Positions 9,375 to 18,555 of a stretch of DNA of 64,000 nt are shown one piece after another. Origin of the DNA: Flavobacterium foetidum. GTDB lineage: Bacteria > Bacteroidota > Bacteroidia > Flavobacteriales > Flavobacteriaceae. Position numbers and translations under genes: made by a program. The notes under the pieces were generated by a model that saw nothing but the letters and a program-made list of their open reading frames with translations, had not been told where the DNA came from and did not search any database. The stretch's first letter is position 1. Each line of letters begins with the position of its first letter. Location: assembly GCF_004634245.1 (NCBI RefSeq), contig NZ_SJTF01000015.1, forward strand, positions 62,001-126,000, written 5' to 3'.

Positions 9375-10460
9375 TTAAACTAAATTATATTTTGATGTAA
9401 GATTTATTTTTAATACTGCAGTAAAATCATCATCTGTTTTGGTGACATTAAATGTATAATTTTCGGGATAAATTTTATCAAGCTGCTGGATAATATTATT
9501 CAGTCCAATTTTACTACTTGAAGCTTCAAGTTCTGTTTTACAGATTGTATTTCGAACCGTAAAATCAAAGTTATTGTTTGTTAATTTTAGGTCAATTTCG
9601 ATTTTTGGCGCACTTCCAATATCTTCACCAGCTCCATGTTTAAAGGCATTTTCTACCAAAGAAAGTAAAATCAAAGGTGCTATCATTCCATTTTGATCCA
9701 TTTCATGATTGAAAACTACGCTCAAGCGATCGTCATAACGCAGTTTTTCCAGCGAAATATAATTTTCTAACAATGTTATTTCTTGTGTAAGAGGCACATA
9801 CATACTGCTGCAACGGTACAAAATACAATCTAAGATTTCGGATAAAACTGCAATGGACTGCGATGTTATAGGCGAATTTGCAACAGAAAGCGAATAAATA
9901 TTATTAAGTGTATTGAACAGAAAGTGCGGATTTAATTGCGCTTTCAGAATTTTTAATTCCGTTTCGGCTTTTTGCTTTTCTAATAATAAAGATCTTTTTT
10001 GAATGATATATTGGTCTTTTATCAGCTTTATAAAAATGAAAAATATGGATAAAGAAAGTATATGCAGCGAATAGGAGACAAACAAAGTAGGCAAATCTGT
10101 AAGAATCTCTTGTATAGATTCCTGAGGTATAGGTGGGCGAGTGATAGGTTCGATACCATAAATCATCGTTATTCTTGCAACGACAGAAATAGTATAGGCT
10201 CCTAAAAAAAATTCTGCCCAAGCCCAATTGTGTCTTTGTGGTGTCATTAAACGAGGCAGGATTCTATAGGATAAAAAATAAGCCCCAATCATCGAAAAGC
10301 TTTCGTAGTATACTGTGTACAATACATCAATATACAGTCCTTCTGATTCTGAGGAAGTATTTTTACTAAAAAACATAATAAAAATAAACACCCAAAAAAG
10401 AACATGAGTAGTTATTCTGTGGGCTGTAGCGAAGTTTATAATTTTCTCGAATGGTGTCAT
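9375..10460 (-). CDS. LytS-type membrane sensor histidine kinase
   Basis: 361 residues starting at the Met at 10460 (MTPFEKIINFATAHR); the frame is open to 10556 but those residues do not fit the family. Four membrane segments lie in the first half. Then comes the His_kinase (PF06580) core LNPHFLFNTLNNIYSL with phospho-His at about 179, and the ATP-binding N-box SLVENAFKHGAG. It lacks the usual DHp helix pair, as is normal for this family. It forms an operon with the LytTR regulator and is divergent from the TonB-dependent receptor gene. Confidence 0.9.
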   Translation of the reverse strand: MTPFEKIINFATAHRITTHVLFWVFIFIMFFSKNTSSESEGLYIDVLYTVYYESFSMIGAYFLSYRILPRLMTPQRHNWAWAEFFLGAYTISVVARITMIYGIEPITRPPIPQESIQEILTDLPTLFVSYSLHILSLSIFFIFIKLIKDQYIIQKRSLLLEKQKAETELKILKAQLNPHFLFNTLNNIYSLSVANSPITSQSIAVLSEILDCILYRCSSMYVPLTQEITLLENYISLEKLRYDDRLSVVFNHEMDQNGMIAPLILLSLVENAFKHGAGEDIGSAPKIEIDLKLTNNNFDFTVRNTICKTELEASSSKIGLNNIIQQLDKIYPENYTFNVTKTDDDFTAVLKINLTSKYNLV

Positions 10461-10667
10461 GCAGTCAAAATTACGATTTATTTGCAAAGTGAAATTGTTT
10501 GTCGACGAACAGGCAAATAAAAGATACAGACAAATTAAAATTGCATACAAACACAACTTAAAGCCGTTTTTTGATTATTTATCGCTCATAATTGCCCGTA
10601 TATCATGCATGAGAATTTTGATTGGATTTATTAAAGAGTTTTGCTTCAAATTCTAAAATCAATCAAA

Positions 10668-13016
10668 ATGAAACCATTCAAATTACTAATTGCATTATTA
10701 TTCGGATTCGCTGCTTTTGCACAATCGCCAGAATTTAAAATCAAAGGAAAAGTTGTAGACGCTAAAACAAAACAGCCTTTGCCATATGTCACAATTACTT
10801 TGTTGTCATCTTCTCAAAAAGTAAGAGAAACCACTTCTGACGAAAACGGAAACTACATTTTAAAAAGGGTATCTGGAACTTATCAATTAAAAGCAGAATT
10901 CCTGTCTTTTAAGACCTTTATTTCGGATAGTTTTGAAATGAATCAGGATTTGGTTCAAAATATTTCTCTGGATGAAGAAGTTCAACAATTAGAAGAAGTA
11001 AATGTTGTAGCAGAAAAATCGGCTGTAGAACTTAAATTGGATAAAAAAGTATTCAATGTTGGGAAAGATATTTTGTCTCCAGGCGGTTCTGCCAACGATA
11101 TTTTAAACAATGTTCCTTCTGTAAATGTAGATGTTGCGGGTGTTGTAAGTCTTAGAGGAAATAATAGTGTTACGGTTTTAATTAACGGGAAACCATCGAT
11201 TTTAGCGGCCAATAATGGTTTATCTCAGATTTCTGCGGCCAATATTGAAAAAGTAGAAGTAATCACCAATCCGTCTGCAGCTTATGAAGCGCAGGGCGGT
11301 GGCGGTATCATTAATATCATTTTGAAAAAGAACAGTTTAAAAGGTTTTAATGGTTCGCTTCAGGCTGGAATCGGAAATCCTGAAAATTACAATATGAATG
11401 CCAATGTGAGCTACAAAACAGAAAAAATAAACCTTTTTTCGAATCTGGGTTATCGCGAGCTGAATATTTATGGCTACGACAAGTTATTTCAAAGAAACAG
11501 CAATAATGGCGTTACGAGTATTTTAAATCAGTACAATCATAATAGAGGAAATTATAGTACGATAAGTGTTTATATTGGAGGAGATTATTACATCAATGAT
11601 AAAAATACTTTGACTGGGAGTTACTATCGTTCTAAAAATACCAATAGAGAAAATACCAAATATAATTATAACTATTCTGATGTCAACAATGCAGCTGATA
11701 GTATTATCTCAAGATCTCAAAAATATGTAGAGCCGCAGATTTATAATGTTTTAGAGCTGAATTATGCTAAGACATTTGACAAAAAAGACAAAAAATGGAC
11801 TTCAAGTCTGCAATATGTTTTTTGGAATGATAATGAAAATCAATACATCGACCAGCAAAGAACATTTCCTGATCAATCTCCTGTTTCTAATTTGTATACC
11901 AATGACATTGAAAGCAGTAACGATATTTTTATTAAGTCAGATTTTGTGAATCCGATTAGTGAAAACTCTAAAATCGAAATGGGAATCAGAAGTGATATGA
12001 GAGCCATAAGCAGTGATTATTATACTATTTTGGATGATATGCTTCAGAAGCAATTCACCAATAAATTGAAATACGGAGAAAACTTATACAGCGCTTATTT
12101 CCAATTTGGAAGCAAAATAAAAAGATTTGATTATTTATTGGGCTTGCGTTCTGAATTGTCAGACATCAAAATTTCTGATCGAAAAAATACTTTCAACAAC
12201 AGTAAAAATTACATCAACTTGTTTCCGACCGTACATTTGGTATACAACTTAACATCAAAAACAGATTTGCAATTAAGCTATAGCAAAAGAATAAACCGAC
12301 CTAGATTTTGGCAGTTGAATCCGTTTTCTGGGCTTTCGGATTTAAGAAATTTAACTGTTGGAAATCCAGACCTTAATCCGATGTACACCGATTCATTTGA
12401 GTTTACCGTTTTAGCAAAACCAGGAAAGTTTAGTATCAATCCGTCAGTTTATTACAAGCATACAACCAATTTTTTTGAATATATAGTAGAACGCACCGAT
12501 GAAAATTATTTTATAAATACTCCTGTAAATCTGGGAACAGAAAATCGTTATGGTGCCGAAGTCTCTACAACTTGTAACCCAGCAAAATGGCTTCGTTTGT
12601 CTTTAGATTTTAATTATTATCACTTTAAGCAAGACGGAGAATATAAAGATGTAAGTTACAATGCCGAAGATCAGACTTGGCTGTCGAGTTTTCGTTCTGT
12701 AGTTAAATTTCCTAAGATTATTTCAGGTGATTTTAGTTTCAGATATCGCGGAAAAAATCAAGGAGTGCAGACGCTTACCGAACCACAATATAGTGCGAAT
12801 ATAGGTTTGAGCAAAGATTTTTTTCAAGAAAAGATGTCTGTGACTTTAAATGTAAACAACCTTTTTGATTCTCAAATCAGAAAAAGCGAAACTCAAACTT
12901 CGTCATATTATTTGGACTCAGAATTTAAATCACAAGGGAGATATGTAAACGTAACTGTAATTTATCGTTTTAATCGTAACAAAACTGATGCTGACAGATT
13001 GCCAAGTTCAATGTAA
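10668..13016 (+). CDS. TonB-dependent receptor-like outer-membrane beta-barrel protein
   Basis: 782 residues from the Met at 10668, where a signal peptide begins (MKPFKLLIALLFGFAAFAQ). Next is a carboxypeptidase-regulatory-like domain (about 20-105: GKVVDAKTKQPLPYVTITLL), a plug domain with ILNNVPSVNVDVAGVVSLRG and NPSAAYEAQGGGGIINIILKK, and a long beta-barrel (OMP_b-brl_3 type). The substrate is unknown; there is no SusD partner. It is divergent from a LytTR two-component operon. A 137-bp piece very similar to its 3' end recurs at 19522-19658. Confidence 0.9.
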   Translation: MKPFKLLIALLFGFAAFAQSPEFKIKGKVVDAKTKQPLPYVTITLLSSSQKVRETTSDENGNYILKRVSGTYQLKAEFLSFKTFISDSFEMNQDLVQNISLDEEVQQLEEVNVVAEKSAVELKLDKKVFNVGKDILSPGGSANDILNNVPSVNVDVAGVVSLRGNNSVTVLINGKPSILAANNGLSQISAANIEKVEVITNPSAAYEAQGGGGIINIILKKNSLKGFNGSLQAGIGNPENYNMNANVSYKTEKINLFSNLGYRELNIYGYDKLFQRNSNNGVTSILNQYNHNRGNYSTISVYIGGDYYINDKNTLTGSYYRSKNTNRENTKYNYNYSDVNNAADSIISRSQKYVEPQIYNVLELNYAKTFDKKDKKWTSSLQYVFWNDNENQYIDQQRTFPDQSPVSNLYTNDIESSNDIFIKSDFVNPISENSKIEMGIRSDMRAISSDYYTILDDMLQKQFTNKLKYGENLYSAYFQFGSKIKRFDYLLGLRSELSDIKISDRKNTFNNSKNYINLFPTVHLVYNLTSKTDLQLSYSKRINRPRFWQLNPFSGLSDLRNLTVGNPDLNPMYTDSFEFTVLAKPGKFSINPSVYYKHTTNFFEYIVERTDENYFINTPVNLGTENRYGAEVSTTCNPAKWLRLSLDFNYYHFKQDGEYKDVSYNAEDQTWLSSFRSVVKFPKIISGDFSFRYRGKNQGVQTLTEPQYSANIGLSKDFFQEKMSVTLNVNNLFDSQIRKSETQTSSYYLDSEFKSQGRYVNVTVIYRFNRNKTDADRLPSSM

Positions 13017-13129
13017 TCCAAAACCTGGATTAACAATTCATAAATTTTATAAAATTCAAAGTAAAATAACGATGAAAATTCACATTTTTAAGTCTTGCCT
13101 ATTTTGTTCTGCATTGTATAAATAAAAAA

Positions 13130-13235
13130 ATGGCGTCAATTGTCTTCAATTGGCGCCATTTGGCGTTGTGACCCACAAAGGACAGATTACAAGCATTTTA
13201 TGGGGATTTAAAGAGATTGGCTTAGGGCATTGATT
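13130..13235. repeat. Dispersed repeat copy A: hairpin plus conserved flank
   Basis: The 300-bp gap after the receptor gene holds a hairpin at 13130-13159 (arms ATGGCGTCAATTG / CAATTGGCGCCAT, loop TCTT, one mismatch). It is nearly identical to hairpins at 20484 and 34038. From 13180, GGACAGATTACAAGC and GGGATTTAAAGAGATTGGC match the start of the repeats at 20048 and 23830. The hairpin can end transcription of the receptor gene. Confidence 0.7.
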
Positions 13236-13317
13236 CCGAAGATACGGCAGGGCCAATCATCATGTAAAGCCATGGTTTGTAATTAATTTTTATATTTGAT
13301 TATTAAATTGATTAAAA

Positions 13318-14106
13318 ATGGGTGAAAAAAACAAACCATACGCCTTGATAACGGGCGCCAGCAAAGGCATTGGAAAATCTATTGCTTATGAATTTGCCAA
13401 ACATGGTTATCCATTATTGCTTGTTGCAAGAAGCGAGGCCGAATTAAAAGCGCTATCTAAAGATCTTCAAGTAAAATTCGATATCAATGCCGCTGTTTTA
13501 CCGCTTGATCTTTCTGTAAAAGACGCATCATTAAAAGTAGCCGATTGGATAAAACTCAATAATTATCCCGTTGGCATTTTAGTCAACAATGCCGGTTATG
13601 GAGTGTGGGGCGATTTCAGCAACTCTGCTCTAATCGATCAGTTGGGTATGATGCAGCTCAACATGAACGTAGTGGTAGAACTTTCACACCTGCTAGTGCC
13701 TATACTGTTACAGGAAAAGCAAGCATACATATTAAATATATGCAGTACAGCAGCCTATCAGGCAGTGCCTACATTAGCGGTTTATTCGGCTACAAAGGCT
13801 TTTGTTTTGTCATTTACCCGTGCGCTGCGTTTCGAATTGGCCCAAACTTCAATTTCAGTAACCTGTTTTAGTCCGGGCCCGGTCGATACTGGTTTTGCTT
13901 CGAGAGCTGGTTTGGATGCTCTGAGCAAAATGGCTCAAAAGTTTAATATGCAGCCGGATGAAGTCGCAAAAATAGCAGTTAAAGCTATGTTCAAAAAAAA
14001 ATCAGAAGCTATTCCAGGCTTTGCCAATATCATTTCAGTGTATGCCAATCGCTTACTGCCAAAGGCTTTCATCGAAAAAACAGCAGCCGGGATTTATAAA
14101 GTTTAA
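13318..14106 (+). CDS. SDR family oxidoreductase
   Basis: 262 residues. Cofactor motif TGASKGIG at 12-19, NNAG at 90-93, catalytic Ser143, and YSATK with Tyr156/Lys160. The C-terminal part (LPKAFIEKTAAGIYKV) is like the acyl-chain reductase-type SDRs annotated as DltE-like or 3-ketoacyl reductases. A possible -7 box TATATTTG lies at 13291-13298. It is followed by the poly-Cys leader and a lipid-type operon, so a role in lipid reduction is plausible but inferred from position. Confidence 0.88.
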   Translation: MGEKNKPYALITGASKGIGKSIAYEFAKHGYPLLLVARSEAELKALSKDLQVKFDINAAVLPLDLSVKDASLKVADWIKLNNYPVGILVNNAGYGVWGDFSNSALIDQLGMMQLNMNVVVELSHLLVPILLQEKQAYILNICSTAAYQAVPTLAVYSATKAFVLSFTRALRFELAQTSISVTCFSPGPVDTGFASRAGLDALSKMAQKFNMQPDEVAKIAVKAMFKKKSEAIPGFANIISVYANRLLPKAFIEKTAAGIYKV

Positions 14107-14157
14107 TTTTTTTTTCAAAAAAATAAGAAAATAGTCCTCGTAAATAAAAAAAAATAA

Positions 14158-14165
14158 TATCTTTG
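14158..14165 (+). promoter_or_regulatory. -7 box before the poly-Cys leader peptide
   Basis: TATCTTTG matches TAnnTTTG. No clear TTG is seen 19-21 bp upstream, so it is a partial promoter. It would start a transcript about 20-25 bases before the leader ORF at 14194 and leave an untranslated leader of about 160 bases ahead of the dioxygenase gene. Confidence 0.45.
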
Positions 14166-14193
14166 CTTTAAATCTCTACCAATTCGATAGAAT

Positions 14194-14283
14194 ATGTATA
14201 ATAAAAGAAACATGTTTAATTTTCCTAAAGGGCAAATGCACGCAATGCGAATGTGCTGTTGCTGCTGTTGCAGCTGTTGCTAA
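14194..14283 (+). CDS. 29-residue poly-cysteine leader peptide
   Basis: A short frame with ATG at 14194 and TAA at 14281. The peptide is Met-rich at the front (MYNKRNMFNFPKGQMHAMRM) and ends with six Cys, one Ser and two Cys. It starts about 28 bp after a TAnnTTTG box and ends 52 bp before the PhyH-type dioxygenase gene. Nine terminal codons of which eight are Cys is very unlikely by chance. The layout resembles leader peptides of amino-acid attenuators, with ribosome stalling when Cys-tRNA is scarce. A small metal-binding peptide is the alternative. No clear terminator/antiterminator pair is visible after it. Confidence 0.6.
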   Translation: MYNKRNMFNFPKGQMHAMRMCCCCCCSCC

Positions 14284-14335
14284 ACTTTTAGGTAAAAATT
14301 CAAACTTATTTTTCATTTATTAAATATATAATATC

Positions 14336-15142
14336 ATGGTATCTTCATATAAAACATTTACCCTGGCTGATCAATTGACTGATGAGCAGATCAGCTTTTT
14401 TAACCAATACGGTTTTATCCACTTCAAAAAATTTATAAACCCGGAAACGGTCGCAGCAATCATTGATGCTTCGAAAGAAGTCGAGCAGCAATGGATTGAA
14501 AAGGCTCTTCAGAAAGTAAATGGTGTTCCTATTAAATACGGAAAAGATTTAGATGGATCTCCCATAGTGCAGCGTTTTGCATTTATCAACCAGCACCATC
14601 AGGTCTTAAGCGGCCTATTGCTTGATCCTAGATTGGATGGCTTATTGCCATTGGCAGGCGATGGCGCACGATTGGGCACCGAAGAAAAAGACGGAATGGT
14701 TTTCAATCATTATATCAACGGGCCAGAAAGCAAGTTTGCTAAAATGGGCTGGCATACAGACGGTTTGAGAGATGTTTTTTATGGCACAAAACTAAATCCG
14801 ATGCTGAATTTGGGTATTCACTTAAGCACTTTAAAACCGGAGAATGGCGGTCTTAAAATCATTCCCGGCACACACAAGCAAAGTCTTTACCAAATGCTTT
14901 TCCGTAAAAAATACTTTTTAGACCATAAGGCAGATCCAGAGGAAGTATCCATCAATCCGGAAGCTGGAGATTTAACCATTCATGACGGCCGTTTATGGCA
15001 TAGAGTTGCAGAATCGGCTGTACGTGGCGAAGAAAGCAGAAGAAGGGTTATTTATGTTCCGATCATAGCAGGGAAATATGCTCCAAAAAATGAGAACAGC
15101 CCAACGGTTTTTTATCAGCGTTTTGCAGGAATTGTTAAATAA
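14336..15142 (+). CDS. Phytanoyl-CoA dioxygenase (PhyH) family protein
   Basis: 268 residues. It has the Fe(II)/2-oxoglutarate facial triad with H140-T-D142 in GWHTDGLRD and a distal His at about 222 in HDGRLWHRV, followed by an Arg-rich strand (ESRRRVIYVP) suited to 2-oxoglutarate. The region GGLKIIPGTHKQSLY is typical of the PhyH family. Members hydroxylate acyl chains or small metabolites; the substrate is unknown. It is the first large gene after the poly-Cys leader, and a phosphatidyltransferase and GtrA protein follow on the same strand. Confidence 0.85.
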   Translation: MVSSYKTFTLADQLTDEQISFFNQYGFIHFKKFINPETVAAIIDASKEVEQQWIEKALQKVNGVPIKYGKDLDGSPIVQRFAFINQHHQVLSGLLLDPRLDGLLPLAGDGARLGTEEKDGMVFNHYINGPESKFAKMGWHTDGLRDVFYGTKLNPMLNLGIHLSTLKPENGGLKIIPGTHKQSLYQMLFRKKYFLDHKADPEEVSINPEAGDLTIHDGRLWHRVAESAVRGEESRRRVIYVPIIAGKYAPKNENSPTVFYQRFAGIVK

Positions 15143-15281
15143 CATGCTGATCGTTATTGCATTTAGTTATCTGGTCAGATCAGGTAAGCTAAAAAGAACT
15201 TCCGTTTTTTTAAAAAAAACGCAAAGAAAGATAAGGTTAAAAATTATAAAATTGGAATTCGGTATACTATAAGGCTTATTT

Positions 15282-15980
15282 ATGTTGGTTATTATGGAAA
15301 CAGAAAAACAAGTTGAAGGAAATAATGCCATCGTACAAAGAGCATTTTCAGACCGTAAACGAACTAATATTTTAAAAGAAGCAGAACAGTCAGCGATTGT
15401 ATTTTTACTTCCAAATGTGCCTGGATTCGTTTCGCCAAACCTGCTCACGCTAATAGGAACACTTGGCTCGGGATTCGTTTTCCTGGCTTTTGTTTTAGGC
15501 GCTTATGCGGCCGATTGGTATCTCTTATTGGCGATTATAGGGTTGGCCGTAAATTGGTTTGGCGATTCTTTGGACGGAAGACTGGCTTATTATAGAAATA
15601 TTCCCCGTCGCTGGTATGGTTTTGCTCTCGATATTATTGCCGACTGGATTGGTATTGTATTGATAGGTTTTGGCTACTATATTTATGCTGAAAATAGCAC
15701 ACAGATTATAGCTTTTGCTTTTGTTGCATTGTATGGCTGGTCGATCATTATCAGCCAGCTTCGTTATAAAATTACGAATGAATACAGTATAGATTCCGGT
15801 TTTGTAGGTCCTACAGAACTCCGATTCATAATTGCTTTCATTTTAATTGTAGAAGTTTTATTCCGTGGATCAATTGCCTATCTGGCTGGCTTAATCACTC
15901 TTGTTTTGCTCATAATTAATATTATAGACAGCGTAAAGCTTTTAAAGCTGGGCGATTTAAAAGATAAAAACCAAAACTGA
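15282..15980 (+). CDS. CDP-alcohol phosphatidyltransferase family membrane protein
   Basis: 232 residues (an ATG at 15294 giving METEKQ is an equally good start). Five to six membrane segments are visible. The signature is D95-SLDG-99-RLA-Y103 ... G113-FALD117-IIAD121, i.e. DxxDGxxA..GxxxDxxxD; the Arg normally after the Ala is Tyr here. The family transfers a phosphatidyl group from CDP-diacylglycerol to an alcohol in the inner membrane. The alcohol acceptor is unknown. The stop overlaps the GtrA start (TGATG), so the two are translationally coupled. Confidence 0.8.
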   Translation: MLVIMETEKQVEGNNAIVQRAFSDRKRTNILKEAEQSAIVFLLPNVPGFVSPNLLTLIGTLGSGFVFLAFVLGAYAADWYLLLAIIGLAVNWFGDSLDGRLAYYRNIPRRWYGFALDIIADWIGIVLIGFGYYIYAENSTQIIAFAFVALYGWSIIISQLRYKITNEYSIDSGFVGPTELRFIIAFILIVEVLFRGSIAYLAGLITLVLLIINIIDSVKLLKLGDLKDKNQN

Positions 15981-16411
15981 TGTTTACGAAAAAAGCCATT
16001 TTGACCTTTCTAAAGGCCCAAGTTGCGGCATTTTTAGGTGGCATTACGGATTATGGCTTAATGATTTTATTGACAGAGGCATTTAAACTGCATTTTGCCT
16101 TTTCCATTTTAATCTCTGGGACCGTTGGCGCTATTATTAATTTCAGTATCAATAGATTTTGGGTATTTAAGAATAAATCCGGCTACAGCAGTCACATCAA
16201 TAGCCAGCTTTTAAAATTTGGACTGGTGGTATTGGGAAGCATTTCCTTAAAATCATTTGGTACGCTTATTTTGCAGAATGCTTTTCAGATTGATTATAGA
16301 ATTGGAAGAGTCATCACGGATCTTTTTGTTTCGTATGGCTTTAATTATCCACTGATCAAATATTGGGTTTTTAGGATAAACGGAAAACAGCCTGTACTCG
16401 AATCAGATTAA
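15980..16411 (+). CDS. GtrA-like membrane protein
   Basis: 143 residues with four membrane helices. NFSINRFWVFKNKSGYSS after helix 2 and a C-terminal NYPLIKYWVF are the hallmarks of the GtrA family. GtrA proteins are proposed to help move lipid-linked sugars or other isoprenoid-linked groups across the inner membrane. Its start overlaps the stop of the phosphatidyltransferase gene by one base, which points to a shared membrane-lipid or surface-glycan task. Confidence 0.88.
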   Translation: MFTKKAILTFLKAQVAAFLGGITDYGLMILLTEAFKLHFAFSILISGTVGAIINFSINRFWVFKNKSGYSSHINSQLLKFGLVVLGSISLKSFGTLILQNAFQIDYRIGRVITDLFVSYGFNYPLIKYWVFRINGKQPVLESD

Positions 16412-16427
16412 TATATTGAATTTCGTT

Positions 16428-17006
16428 ATGAACAAATTATTATTTGGATATTATAAAAAGTCACTGATCGTTATAACGATTTTAGCAGGCATAATTTCTG
16501 TGGATGTGTCGGCACAGAGCGATAATCCGTCGCCATTGCAATTCCCTACGCCCAAAAATATAGATGATATGGTGTTTTACATACAGCGCGACCCAAATAC
16601 AAATACTGCAGTTTATGCCATAAACTATCAGGAAAATGGAGAAATAAACAAAAGCAATCCTATAAAAGCTTATTGGATTCGGTATGCTGAGAAAGGAGAA
16701 AAAAAAGATTTTACTTATATGCAACGCAAATTTGCTTACGGATTAGAAAGTAAAACAGTAAATAATGATGAATTTGAGCTTCAGTTTGTCTCGTATAAAA
16801 AGCTGCCTTTAACCTTGAAAAAGATGGATTTTGATCAAAAATACCATGCTTTTGTAAATGTAAATCAGAAAAAAATACAAATAGAAAAAATATTTGTGCG
16901 CATCGAAGGAGGTTCTTTTTGGTTGCCCAACGTAAAGTATGCCGAAGTAACTGGAATTGACGCTTCTTCAAATAAAAGAATTACGGAAAGATTGCTGTTA
17001 AAATAA
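16428..17006 (+). CDS. DUF4833-type secreted protein
   Basis: About 192 residues from the ATG at 16428; a TTG at 16416 is less likely. There is a signal peptide (KKSLIVITILAGIISVDVSAQ), then DDMVFYIQRDPNTNTAVYAINYQ and YWIRYAEKGEKKDF, which fit the DUF4833 family of periplasmic proteins often found with phosphatidyltransferase/GtrA genes in Bacteroidota. The function is unknown. It is 16 bp after the GtrA gene and the likely last major gene of the operon. Confidence 0.75.
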   Translation: MNKLLFGYYKKSLIVITILAGIISVDVSAQSDNPSPLQFPTPKNIDDMVFYIQRDPNTNTAVYAINYQENGEINKSNPIKAYWIRYAEKGEKKDFTYMQRKFAYGLESKTVNNDEFELQFVSYKKLPLTLKKMDFDQKYHAFVNVNQKKIQIEKIFVRIEGGSFWLPNVKYAEVTGIDASSNKRITERLLLK

Positions 17007-17158
17007 TACGCCTCTGCAGCTTGGCTAATCTTTCTTTAAATATTTAGGCTTTGAATTGCCGCTCTGATTTTACGCATCTCAAGATTTAATGTTGCTGGAA
17101 ACTAGAAATTTTTTTATAAAGAATAGATTCATTGATAACCGACAGACAAGTATTGACG

Positions 17159-17287
17159 ATGCAGAAAACAATACAATTGCGCTCGATAGGATTATTTATT
17201 TGGCAGACAATTGTTCTGGCATCTGGCATTTCCATGCTGTATCTGCTGTTCTTATTGTTTAAGTTTTTGCGAAAAGGTGCTAGGTAG
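17159..17287 (+). CDS. Possible 42-residue single-helix membrane peptide
   Basis: A short frame, ATG 17159 to TAG 17285: a charged start (MQKTIQLRSIG), one long hydrophobic stretch (LFIWQTIVLASGISMLYLLF) and a basic end (KFLRKGAR). It lies in the 380-bp gap after the DUF4833 gene, same strand. The topology is like known small membrane proteins, but there is no family match and no clear promoter. The rest of the gap holds nothing I recognise. Confidence 0.3.
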   Translation: MQKTIQLRSIGLFIWQTIVLASGISMLYLLFLLFKFLRKGAR

Positions 17288-17384
17288 TCAAGCGGATATA
17301 AGCGGTAAAAACTAGCTTTTATTATATTCAGACGTTGTTTAGACAGGGACGGCGTTCTAATGAATTTTATCTTAATTCATTTTA

Positions 17385-18551
17385 CTAAAAGATAAATTTT
17401 ATCATTAGTCCCGCTACAGCTGCTATTGCAATGATGACCGGCTCCTGAATTTTCTTGATATACAGTAAAAGAAGAATTGCGCAAAAAGCAATCAAAGCAG
17501 TCGGAAAATCTATGATGCTTCTTTTCGCAATTACGATTACCGATCCCACCAGAGCGCCAACAACGGCTGCCGTGATGCCTTCCACAAAGGCCTTTACGCT
17601 TTTGTTATGGACTATTCTTTTAAAGAATGGAGCAAGCGCAATGGTGAACAGATAGCAGGGAAGGAAGGTTGCCGTTGCTGCGGCAATAGCACCCGCAATG
17701 CCATCTACAAGGTATCCTATAAAACCTACTGTTATCACAACAGGGCCGGGTGTAATCATTGCAACAGCCACCGAATCCAGAAACTGCTGCTCGGTCAGCC
17801 ATTTGTTTTCAACCACTACTCCCGAGTGCAGAAAGGGAACGATGGCCAGTCCGCTTCCAAATACAAAGGCACCAGCTTTGGCGAAGAAAATAAAAATCTT
17901 TAAAAGTGTTCCGCTTTCAAAATCCCATATTCCGGACAAGAATACAATGGAGATGTTGGCTGTTTTTGAAATTTTAGCCAAAGGGCGTGCTTTGATCAGC
18001 ATATAGATCAGACCGGCAGCAATGAATACCAGAATCTGCTCGCGTTCGGTTATATAGGTAACTGCTAATAAAATGATAAAGAACAGCCAGAGTAGCCATT
18101 TTTCCTTCAAGGATTCCAGACTGAATTTTCCAATTGATTTAACGGTAAGCCTGTATGCGCTCAGGGTGATTATTCCGATAACGCCTGCACCTACGCCATA
18201 AAAAACCGACTGGATCCAAAGCAGTCCGCCGTAGAGCTGGTAGACAATGCCAAGTGTCAGCACCATCAGAAAAGAAGGCAGCACAAAAGCGAATCCGGCC
18301 AGAGTGGCACCAAGAAAGCTGTAGTGAACATAGCCGATATATATGCCCAGCTGCGCAGCCAGAGGACCGGGAGCCAGCTGCGCAAGTGCCAAGCCTTCTC
18401 TGTACTCTTCTTCGGAAATCCATTTCCTGTCTTCCACCAGATCTCTATGCATATAGCCGACTAGGGCAACGGGGCCTCCAAAGCCTAATGTGCCTAGTTT
18501 TAAAAAGTATTGTGTGATTTCTTTTAATGAGTATTTTGGTTTTTGGTTCAT
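17385..18551 (-). CDS. chrA: Chromate transporter family protein (ChrA)
   Basis: 388 residues with about ten membrane helices in two homologous halves. The N-terminal half has FGGPVALVGYMHRDLVEDRKW and LAQLAPGPLAAQLGIYIGY. The C-terminal half has GSGLAIVPFLHSGVVVENKWL and AMITPGPVVITVGFIGY. This is the full-length bidomain CHR arrangement. It predicts proton-linked export of chromate or a related oxyanion at the inner membrane. It is 4 bp downstream of a damaged outer-membrane-like gene, in the same orientation. Confidence 0.9.
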   Translation of the reverse strand: MNQKPKYSLKEITQYFLKLGTLGFGGPVALVGYMHRDLVEDRKWISEEEYREGLALAQLAPGPLAAQLGIYIGYVHYSFLGATLAGFAFVLPSFLMVLTLGIVYQLYGGLLWIQSVFYGVGAGVIGIITLSAYRLTVKSIGKFSLESLKEKWLLWLFFIILLAVTYITEREQILVFIAAGLIYMLIKARPLAKISKTANISIVFLSGIWDFESGTLLKIFIFFAKAGAFVFGSGLAIVPFLHSGVVVENKWLTEQQFLDSVAVAMITPGPVVITVGFIGYLVDGIAGAIAAATATFLPCYLFTIALAPFFKRIVHNKSVKAFVEGITAAVVGALVGSVIVIAKRSIIDFPTALIAFCAILLLLYIKKIQEPVIIAIAAVAGLMIKFIF

Positions 18552-18555
18552 GATC

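Noticed and set aside
17607-18517. Several frames of about 90-100 residues on both strands inside chrA
   Set aside because: All overlap the well-supported transporter gene and show no family motif.
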